Below, one piece after another: positions 25,378 to 31,777 of a stretch of DNA of 64,000 nucleotides (its first letter is position 1; the number at the start of each line of letters is the position of its first letter). The DNA comes from Frateuria_A sp051900535 (GTDB lineage Bacteria; Pseudomonadota; Gammaproteobacteria; Xanthomonadales; Rhodanobacteraceae). The notes under the pieces were generated by a model. That model made no database searches, was not told where the DNA came from, and worked only from the letters and a program-made list of their open reading frames with translations. The DNA is taken from NCBI RefSeq assembly GCF_051900535.1, contig NZ_JBHZGI010000001.1:1054001-1118000 (forward strand), in the 5' to 3' direction. The translations under genes were made by a program, and so were the position numbers.

Positions 25378-25794
25378 ATGCGTCCTTTGCTTGCCGCCGC
25401 CGCTCTGTTCGCTTCCCTGCTGACCGCACCGGCGTGGTCGCAGAGCGCCAGCCGGCCGCTCAACCTCAAGCTCCCGCCCAGCGACCTGCCGGCGCCGGCA
25501 AGCACCGCTCCAAAGCCGGCAGCCGCTCCCGGCGTCTACTACGGCGACACCAGCGGCAGCACTGCTGCCGACGACGAGATCGCCGTCGACCACTGCGACG
25601 ACGCCACCTTCAACCAGCCGCAAGTCCACGGCAGCGTGGGCATGGGCGTGATGAGCGGCAACCACGTCGACGGCAGCTACCAGCGTGGCACGGTGAGTCT
25701 CGGCAAAGCGTTCGGCAGCTGCGACCACCCCACTGGCGGCGTCAGCCTCGAGATCGGCGCGGGCAGCGGGCATTTCCACGGTCGCGGTCACTGA
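25378..25794 (+). CDS. Small secreted protein of unknown function
   Basis: 138 residues. A signal peptide (1-21, cleavage after 'APAWS' or similar) is followed by a Pro/Ala-rich segment (about 25-52), an acidic patch with a Cys ('VDHCDDATF'), and a Gly-rich C-terminal half of repeating 'GSVGMGVMSGNHVDGSYQRG' character. It ends in a second Cys and a His-rich tail (GHFHGRGH). The two Cys could form a disulfide and the His tail could bind metal, but both ideas are inference. I recognise no family. It lies 51 bases before lplB on the same strand; whether they share a transcript is unclear. Confidence 0.7.
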   Translation: MRPLLAAAALFASLLTAPAWSQSASRPLNLKLPPSDLPAPASTAPKPAAAPGVYYGDTSGSTAADDEIAVDHCDDATFNQPQVHGSVGMGVMSGNHVDGSYQRGTVSLGKAFGSCDHPTGGVSLEIGAGSGHFHGRGH

Positions 25795-25845
25795 CGCGCA
25801 GCGCGCCTCTGCGCTAGCCTTGCCGCCGGCCCGAGCGGAGGACCC

Positions 25846-26151
25846 ATGCACGGCGAATACAAGATGCCTGGCGGCAAGCTGATCGTGGTCGACCTTGACC
25901 TCGTCGACGACTGCCTGGCCCGGGTGCAGGTCAGTGGCGACTTCTTCCTCGAACCGGACGACGCCCTGCACGCCATCGACGCCGCGCTTGAAGGACAGAG
26001 CGCCGACGCGGACGAACACATGCTCGCCGCCGCGATCCGCGCCCAGCTCGTGCCCGGCGTGATGATGTACGGCATCTCCCCGGAAGCCATCGCGATCGCG
26101 GTCCGCCGCGCCATCGACCAGCACGCCATCGACCAGGGAATGGCCCCATGA
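25846..26151 (+). CDS. Lipoate ligase C-terminal accessory subunit (LplB-like)
   Basis: 101 residues resembling the stand-alone C-terminal domain of lipoate-protein ligase: an opening 'GEYKMPGGKLIVVDLDLVDDCLARVQVSGDFFLEPD' pattern seen in pieces, then 'AIDAALEGQ' and 'PEAIAIAVRRAI'. In Thermoplasma acidophilum the equivalent small protein LplB is needed with LplA for lipoate adenylation; the fused form is found in E. coli LplA. The stop overlaps the next gene's start by four bases (ATGA), so the two subunits are translationally coupled, with lplB first. No ribosome-binding motif is unusual. Confidence 0.8.
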   Translation: MHGEYKMPGGKLIVVDLDLVDDCLARVQVSGDFFLEPDDALHAIDAALEGQSADADEHMLAAAIRAQLVPGVMMYGISPEAIAIAVRRAIDQHAIDQGMAP

Positions 26152-26924
26152 CCCGCACGCTCTGGCGCGACCACGCCTGGCATCTGATCCACACCGAACC
26201 GCAACCGCCCGCGCTGCACATGGCGCTGGACGAGGTGCTCACCCACGAAGTCGGCGCCGGCCACCGGCCGCCGACCTTGCGCATCTGGGAGTGGGGCGGG
26301 CCGGCGGTGGTGATCGGCCGCTTCCAGTCACTGCGCAACGAAGTCGATGCCGAGGCCGCACGGCGCCATGGCATCGAAGTGGTGCGGCGCGTCTCCGGCG
26401 GCGGCGCCATGTTCATCGAACCGGGCAACACCATCACCTGGTCGATCTATGCGCCGCTGTCGTTGATCAAGGGCATGAGCTTCCAGGAGGCCTACGCCTG
26501 GATGGACGCCTGGACACTCGAGGCGTTGGCGGAGCTTGGCATCGAGGCCTGGTACCAGCCGCTCAACGACATCACCTCCGCCGGCGGCAAGATCGCCGGC
26601 GCGGCGCAGGCCCACCGCGGCGGCGCCGTGCTGCACCACGTCACCATGGCCTACGACATCGATGCGACCAAGATGCTCCAGGTGCTGCGCATCGGCCGCG
26701 AGAAGCTTTCGGACAAGGGCACGCAGAGCGCCGGCAAGCGCGTGGATCCGTTGCGCAGCCAGACCGGCCTGGCGCGCGCGGCGATCATCGGGCACATGAT
26801 CGCCACCTTCCGCCACCGGCACGGCCTTGCCGAGGACACGCTGCGCGCCGACGAGCTGGCGCAGGCCGAAGTCCTGGCGCAGGAAAAGTTTTCAAGCGCC
26901 GACTGGACCGCCGACGTCCCCTGA
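26148..26924 (+). CDS. lplA: Lipoate-protein ligase A, catalytic subunit (bipartite type)
   Basis: 258 residues, matching the size of catalytic-only LplA (T. acidophilum 262) and lacking the C-terminal domain of E. coli LplA. Key motifs: 'ALHMALDEVL' near the start, 'VVRRVSGGGAMFIEPGN' (lipoyl-AMP loop) and 'SAGGKIAGAAQAHRGGAVLHH' in pieces, with the catalytic Lys of GGKIAGAAQ. The enzyme attaches lipoate to the E2 and GcvH proteins of 2-oxoacid dehydrogenases and the glycine cleavage system. It is expressed with the preceding LplB-like gene, and the two together should make one functional ligase. Confidence 0.87.
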   Translation: MTRTLWRDHAWHLIHTEPQPPALHMALDEVLTHEVGAGHRPPTLRIWEWGGPAVVIGRFQSLRNEVDAEAARRHGIEVVRRVSGGGAMFIEPGNTITWSIYAPLSLIKGMSFQEAYAWMDAWTLEALAELGIEAWYQPLNDITSAGGKIAGAAQAHRGGAVLHHVTMAYDIDATKMLQVLRIGREKLSDKGTQSAGKRVDPLRSQTGLARAAIIGHMIATFRHRHGLAEDTLRADELAQAEVLAQEKFSSADWTADVP

Positions 26925-26929
26925 TCCGC

Positions 26930-26993
26930 AAAGTGGGCTCGGGCCCGCCGGCATCCGCCCGGATGCGGTGGACTGAAGCCCGCCCTCCGTTCC
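26930..26993. repeat. Intergenic inverted repeat, family 2 (degraded copy)
   Basis: GTGGGCTCGGGCCCGCC and GTGGACTGAAGCCCGCC recall the paired stem-loops at 11533-11597 but with several changes. It lies between lplA and the M16 operon and is non-coding. Confidence 0.4.
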
Positions 26994-27073
26994 TGCCCTC
27001 CCAAACGTCACTTGCACCCCCTCGCCCGCCGCCGCAGGATCGGGCTTCCATTCGCGTGGAAAAGGAGATGCAG

Positions 27074-28447
27074 ATGCGCGTTTTACGCACGGCCGCCCTG
27101 GTGGCGGGATTGGGCATGGCCTTGGCCGCACAGGCGGCCGACACCGATACCTGGAAGCTGCCGGTCGCCGTCAAGAAGCTCGACAACGGCATGACCGTGG
27201 TGGTCTCCGAGGATCACAGTTCGCCCACCGTGGGCATCAGCATGGTCTATCACGTGGGCATGCGGCTGGAGCCGCAGAACCGGACCGGCTTCGCCCACCT
27301 GTTCGAACACCTCATGTTCGAAGGCACGCCGGACGCGCCCAAGGGCACCTTCGAGCGCGTGATCCAGGGCGGCGGCGGCGTGTTCAACGGCTCGACCCGC
27401 GCCGACTACACCAACTACATCGCCTCGGCGCCCTCCTCCGCGCTCGCGCCGATCCTGTGGATGGAGGCCGACCGCATGAAGTCGCTCGACTTCAGCGCCA
27501 AGAACCTGGCCAACCAGCAGAACGTGGTGAAGGAAGAAATCCGCGTCAACGTGAAGAACCAGCCCTACGGCCTGTTCTTCTGGACCGACCTCAACGCGCT
27601 GGCCTTCGACAAGTGGGCCAACAAGCACGACGGCTACGGCTCCTTCAAGGATCTCGACCACGCGTCCATCGAGGACGTGAAGACCTTCCACGACACGTTC
27701 TACCAGCCGGCCAACGCGGTGCTGGGCATCGCCGGCGACGTCACGCCCGAGCAGGCCTTCGCGCTGGCGCAGCAGTACTTCGGCGACGTTCCGGCACGCG
27801 CGCTGCCCAAGCGCCCGGACGTGTCCGAGGCGCTCAACACCAAGCCGCGCCACGCCGAGGAAACCGACGCGCTGGCCAAGGTGCCGGCACTGGCGGTCGG
27901 CTGGAAGATGCCGCCGCGCGGGAGCGCCGACCAGGTGCCGATGATGGTGCTTTCCCAATTGCTGGTGGGCGACAACGCCTCGCGCTTCTACCAGGGCCTG
28001 GTGAAGGGCCGCCAGTTGCTGCTCAACATCGAGGGCGGGATGAACTTCCCGCTGGGTGACGGCAGCGACTACGCCGGTCCCGCGCTGCTGGGCCTGTTCG
28101 CCATCTACAAGCCCAACGCCACGCCCGACCAGGTGCTGGCCGCACTCGATCAGGAAATCGCCAAGGTCGCCAACGATGGCGTGGACGACGCCACGCTGGC
28201 CAGCGTGAAGACCAAGATGCTGTCCGACTGGTACGGCGGCCTGGAGGCTTTCATCAACCGTGCCGACACCCTGGCCAAGCTGCAGACCCTGTGGGGCGAC
28301 GCCAACGTCGCCAACAAGATGCCCGGCTGGATCGACGCGGTGAGCGCCGACGACATCAAGCGCGTGGCCCGCGCCTATCTCACCGACGCCAACCGCAGCG
28401 TGGTCGTGCGCCGCCCCGTCGCCGCCGCGAAAGCCCCTGCCAAGTGA
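27074..28447 (+). CDS. M16 zinc peptidase, catalytic subunit
   Basis: 457 residues with a signal peptide (about 1-22). The inverted zinc motif HxxEH is intact: H75-L-F-E78-H79 in 'GFAHLFEHLMFEGT', and a downstream Glu in 'VVKEEIRVN' completes the site. It is a periplasmic insulinase-family peptidase; such enzymes form a clam-shell chamber with a non-catalytic partner. The ATG at 27074 is preferred over the one at 27068, because AAAGGAG is six bases upstream of the former but touches the latter. The second M16 gene starts eight bases after the stop, so the two make one operon. Confidence 0.93.
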   Translation: MRVLRTAALVAGLGMALAAQAADTDTWKLPVAVKKLDNGMTVVVSEDHSSPTVGISMVYHVGMRLEPQNRTGFAHLFEHLMFEGTPDAPKGTFERVIQGGGGVFNGSTRADYTNYIASAPSSALAPILWMEADRMKSLDFSAKNLANQQNVVKEEIRVNVKNQPYGLFFWTDLNALAFDKWANKHDGYGSFKDLDHASIEDVKTFHDTFYQPANAVLGIAGDVTPEQAFALAQQYFGDVPARALPKRPDVSEALNTKPRHAEETDALAKVPALAVGWKMPPRGSADQVPMMVLSQLLVGDNASRFYQGLVKGRQLLLNIEGGMNFPLGDGSDYAGPALLGLFAIYKPNATPDQVLAALDQEIAKVANDGVDDATLASVKTKMLSDWYGGLEAFINRADTLAKLQTLWGDANVANKMPGWIDAVSADDIKRVARAYLTDANRSVVVRRPVAAAKAPAK

Positions 28448-28455
28448 GGACCGCC

Positions 28456-29874
28456 ATGAAGACGAACACGACGTTCAAGCTGCTCGCGCTGGCCGTGGGC
28501 CTTTCGCTGGCCGGATTCGCGCAGGCCTCCACCCAGCCGCTTCCGAAGGACCTGCCCGCCTACGGCCCGGAAAAGCCGCTGCCCACCCCGCAGATCCAGC
28601 AACGCACGCTGCCCAATGGCCTGACCGTGTGGGTGGTGCCGCGCGAAGGGTTGCCCAAGGTCAACGTGGAGCTGGCCGTGCTGGGCGGCACCGCGGCGGA
28701 TGATCCGAAGACGCCGGCCATCTCGGCCATGATGGCGCGCCTGCTCGACGAGGGCACCGCCACGCGCAGTTCGCGGCAGATCGCCGAGCAACTGCAGTCG
28801 ATCGGGGGCGACTACCGCTCCGGCGCGTACGCCGACGCGGTCACCGTCCGCGCCAGCGCGCTCGCCTCGCACGCGCCCGAACTGCTGGCCCTGGTGGCAG
28901 ATACCGCCATGCATCCGAGCTTCCCGGCCAAGGAGGTGGCGCTGGCGCAGGCCAACGCGATGCAGGAGCTGAAGGTGCAGGAAGCCGACCCCGACTGGCA
29001 GGCGCAACGCGCCTTCGACCATGCCGCGTTCGGCGCGCATCCGTATGCACGCGATGCCCTCAACGAAGCCAGCGTGCAGGCGAGCAATCCCGGCGCGCTG
29101 CGTGCGTTGCATGACGCCCGCTTCCAGCCGGATCGTGCCCTGCTGGTGATCGTCGGCCGCATCGACGCGGACCAGGCGTTCAAGCTGGCCAGCGAGCAGT
29201 TCGGCGGCTGGAAGTCCGACGGCAAGGCACTCGCCGCCACCGCACCGGCACCGCACCAGACGTCGCCGGACCGCCTGATCGTGCCGCGCGCCGGCGCGGT
29301 GCAGAGCAACATCCGCTACGGCCGCCCGGTGATCGCCGCCAGCAACCCGGACTTCATCCCGCTGACCGTGGCCGACACCATCCTCGGCGGCGGCTTCACC
29401 AGCCGCATCACGCAGGACATCCGCGAGGACAAGGGCTATTCCTACAGCCCGTTCTCGCAGTTCGATGCCCAGCGCGCCGGCGGCAGCGCGCTGGCCCGTG
29501 TCGACGTGCGCAACGAAGTCACCGGCGCGACCCTCACGGAGCTGGCCAAGCTGTACGACAGCATGGCCACGCAGGCGCCCAGCGAGGAGGAGCTGACCGG
29601 CGCCAAGCGGCTGGTCGGTGGCATCTACCTCCTGCGCAACCAGATCCAGGGTGCGCTCACGGCGACCATCGCCGGCTACTGGATCGACGGCCTGCCGCCG
29701 GACTTCCTGGGTCGCTACGTGGCCGAAGCCAACAAGGTCACCGCCGATCAGGTGCAGGCCATGGGCCGCAAGTACTTCGCTGCCAGGGACCAGAGCATCG
29801 TGGTGGTGGGCGACCCGAAGGCCATCGACGCGCAGCTCAAGCCATTCGGTACGTTCGAGGTCTTCAAGCCCTGA
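28456..29874 (+). CDS. M16 peptidase family, non-catalytic partner subunit
   Basis: 472 residues with a signal peptide (about 1-24). It has the M16 fold but no HxxEH; the corresponding region reads 'ISAMMARLLDEGTATRS'. The C-terminal half keeps 'GGGFTSRITQDIREDKGYSYSP', the R/Y pair used by non-catalytic M16 subunits to hold substrate. It should pair with the preceding catalytic gene product as a periplasmic heterodimer, as known for other proteobacterial M16B pairs. GTGAGGA is at the usual distance upstream of ATG 28456. A GC-rich hairpin follows the stop. Confidence 0.92.
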   Translation: MKTNTTFKLLALAVGLSLAGFAQASTQPLPKDLPAYGPEKPLPTPQIQQRTLPNGLTVWVVPREGLPKVNVELAVLGGTAADDPKTPAISAMMARLLDEGTATRSSRQIAEQLQSIGGDYRSGAYADAVTVRASALASHAPELLALVADTAMHPSFPAKEVALAQANAMQELKVQEADPDWQAQRAFDHAAFGAHPYARDALNEASVQASNPGALRALHDARFQPDRALLVIVGRIDADQAFKLASEQFGGWKSDGKALAATAPAPHQTSPDRLIVPRAGAVQSNIRYGRPVIAASNPDFIPLTVADTILGGGFTSRITQDIREDKGYSYSPFSQFDAQRAGGSALARVDVRNEVTGATLTELAKLYDSMATQAPSEEELTGAKRLVGGIYLLRNQIQGALTATIAGYWIDGLPPDFLGRYVAEANKVTADQVQAMGRKYFAARDQSIVVVGDPKAIDAQLKPFGTFEVFKP

Positions 29875-29880
29875 CCGGCC

Positions 29881-29908
29881 GCGGCCGTCGGCACCTGCCG
29901 GCGGCCGC
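29881..29908 (+). terminator. GC-rich hairpin after M16 operon
   Basis: GCGGCCG-T-CGGC-ACCT-GCCG-G-CGGCCGC forms an 11-bp stem with one internal mismatch, starting seven bases past the stop. No T-run follows, so it may be an imperfect or Rho-assisted terminator. Confidence 0.4.
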
Positions 29909-29991
29909 GTGCATGCATGTCCATCGCCTTCACGCCCGTTCGACCGATGTGCGAACGAAATCGGGGGCCGACTTCAGCGGAGGCCATGGCC

Positions 29992-30369
29992 ATGCAGAAC
30001 CCCGTCGGATGGTTCGAGATCTACGTGCAGGACGTGCAGCGCGCGAAAGCCTTCTACCAGGCCGTGCTTGCCGTGAAGCTGGAAAAGCTGGAGGCACCGG
30101 ACTCCAGCCCGATGGAGATGTGGGCCTTCCCGATGCAGCAGGACGGCACCGGCGCGGCCGGCGCGCTGGTGAAGATGGACGGCATGCCCTCGGGTGGCAA
30201 CAGCACGCTGGTCTATTTCTCCTGCGAGGACTGCGCGGTGGAAGCCGGCCGCGTTGCCGCGCAAGGCGGCAAGGTCATGAAGGACAAGTTCTCGATCGGC
30301 CCCTACGGATACATCGCGCTGGTGACCGACACCGAAGGCAACATGATCGGCCTGCATTCCATGCAATGA
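29992..30369 (+). CDS. VOC (glyoxalase/bleomycin-resistance) family protein
   Basis: 125 residues, the size of a two-module VOC protein. It begins 'PVGWFEIYVQDVQRAKAFYQAVL', the standard first beta-alpha unit, and ends 'PYGYIALVTDTEGNMIGLHS', with the terminal metal-site-like strand of the second unit. The sequence is close to the YdcJ/Vicinal-oxygen-chelate group of unknown substrate. I use the ATG at 29992 because AGCGGAGG lies eight bases upstream; ATG 29986 is too close to it. It is transcribed alone between the M16 operon and a convergent Nudix gene. Confidence 0.88.
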   Translation: MQNPVGWFEIYVQDVQRAKAFYQAVLAVKLEKLEAPDSSPMEMWAFPMQQDGTGAAGALVKMDGMPSGGNSTLVYFSCEDCAVEAGRVAAQGGKVMKDKFSIGPYGYIALVTDTEGNMIGLHSMQ

Positions 30370-30388
30370 GGGCCAGCCAGAGGCCTGC

Positions 30389-30883
30389 TCAGAGGCGGCT
30401 GTAGGACCACGATTGCATCCGCCCATCCTTGTACGGCATCACACCGTGGAACGGCCGCGGGTCGCCATCGAACACCAGTGGCAGGAAGTGCCGGTCGCCT
30501 TCCCACATCGGCAGTTCCATCAGCCGCGCACGCGGCACCCATTCCAGCGTGCCCTCGTGGTTGCCGGCGTGGCAGCTGCCCTCGAAACCGTCGATCAGGA
30601 AGATGAAGCCCAGCCAGTCCTCGCCCTGCTTGCCGAAGCCGGGCCAGTTGAGCGTGCCGCGCAGGCGCATCGAAGTGCAGTCGATGCCGGCCTCCTCGCG
30701 GATCTCGCGGCGCATGCAGGCGGCGATGTCCTCGCCCGCCTCCATCTTGCCGCCCAGGCCGTTGTACTTGCCCAGGTGCTGGTCGTCCGGCCGTGCGTTG
30801 CGGTGGATCATCAGCACATGCTCGCGATCGGGAGAGAGCACGTAGCCGAGCGTGGCGACGATCGGGCAATAGGTGTTCGACAT
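30389..30883 (-). CDS. Nudix hydrolase (8-oxo-dGTP diphosphatase-like)
   Basis: 164 residues. The complete Nudix box is GGKMEAGEDIAACMRREIREE continued by AG(I), matching G-x5-E-x7-R-E-x2-E-E-x-G. 'IVATLGYVLSPDREHVLMIHR' before it and 'DRHFLPLVFDGDPRPFHG' after it fit the MTH1-like subgroup, which hydrolyses oxidised purine nucleotides. The ATG at 30883 starts the protein at 'MSNTYCPIVATLGY', a conserved beginning. It is divergent from the phosphodiester glycosidase gene and convergent with the VOC gene. Exact substrate is not certain. Confidence 0.9.
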   Translation of the reverse strand: MSNTYCPIVATLGYVLSPDREHVLMIHRNARPDDQHLGKYNGLGGKMEAGEDIAACMRREIREEAGIDCTSMRLRGTLNWPGFGKQGEDWLGFIFLIDGFEGSCHAGNHEGTLEWVPRARLMELPMWEGDRHFLPLVFDGDPRPFHGVMPYKDGRMQSWSYSRL

Positions 30884-30985
30884 CGGCGGGGACGTTGCGG
30901 CAAAGCGGCAAGTGTAGCGCCGGGGCTGAACATGCGCCCGGTCGCACACTTGCGCCTGTCGCGTCAGGGCGGCGACCATCGGGAC

Positions 30986-31777
30986 ATGATCCGTCCCGTG
31001 CCCCGCCTGCCGCTCGTCCCGATCGTATCCCTGCTGCTGGTTGCCCTGGCCGGCTGCGCGCCGCAAGCCCGCGCGCTGGACAGCGAGGAGCGTGCGTTCG
31101 AGGGACAGAACTACCGCGTGGTCAGCATCGACCTCAAGCGTGAGCCGCTCACCCTGCACTGGCGTGCACCCGGCAGCGGCGAGCCGTTCGGCAGCATCGA
31201 CAACCTGCGCCAGTGGGGCGAACAGCACGGGCGGCAACTGCTGTTCGCCGCCAACGCCGGCATCTACGACGCGGCGTTCAAGCCGCTGGGCCTGTACGTG
31301 GAGGATGGCAAGGCGCTGGTGCCGCTGAACATGGCGCACGGCAACCCCGCCTCGGGCAACTTCTCGCTGCTGCCCAACGGCGTGTTCGCGATCTATCCGG
31401 ACGGCAAGGCGGCCGTCGAAACCAGCGCCGCGTTCAAGGCGGACGGACGCAAGGCGCAATGGGCCACGCAGTCGGGGCCGATGCTGGTCATCGACGGCCA
31501 GATCAACCCGGCCTTCGTGCACGATTCGGACAGCCTCAAGTGGCGCAGCGGCGTGTGCGCGCGCACGCCGCGCAACGTGGTGTTCGCGGTGAGCGAGGCG
31601 CCGGTCAACTTCCACGCCTTCGCGCGACTGTTCCGCGATGAGCTGGGCTGCCGCGACGCGTTGTTCCTCGACGGCACCATCTCGCAGTTCTACGTCGGCG
31701 ACGAGGGCTACGCCGGCGCGCCGGCCTTCATGGTCAAGCCTTACGCCGGGATGTTCGCGGTGTTCGCGCCCGAATGA
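30986..31777 (+). CDS. Phosphodiester glycosidase family lipoprotein (NAGPA/DUF2233)
   Basis: 263 residues. A hydrophobic signal ends in the lipobox L-A-G-C24, so it is probably a lipoprotein. The mature part carries the NAGPA-type domain: 'LLFAANAGIYDAAFKPLGL', 'ATQSGPMLVIDGQINPAF', 'RSGVCARTPRNVVFAVSE' and 'CRDALFLDGTISQFYV', the conserved YigE/DUF2233 pattern. The family cleaves sugar-1-phosphodiesters in known eukaryotic members; bacterial substrates are largely unknown. Its stop overlaps the start of the next gene by four bases (ATGA), indicating coupled synthesis with the penicillin-acylase-like enzyme. Confidence 0.9.
   Translation: MIRPVPRLPLVPIVSLLLVALAGCAPQARALDSEERAFEGQNYRVVSIDLKREPLTLHWRAPGSGEPFGSIDNLRQWGEQHGRQLLFAANAGIYDAAFKPLGLYVEDGKALVPLNMAHGNPASGNFSLLPNGVFAIYPDGKAAVETSAAFKADGRKAQWATQSGPMLVIDGQINPAFVHDSDSLKWRSGVCARTPRNVVFAVSEAPVNFHAFARLFRDELGCRDALFLDGTISQFYVGDEGYAGAPAFMVKPYAGMFAVFAPE

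Noticed and set aside
27068..27073. ATG at 27068 as start of the catalytic M16 gene
   Set aside because: GGAG touches it with no spacer, whereas 27074 has proper spacing.
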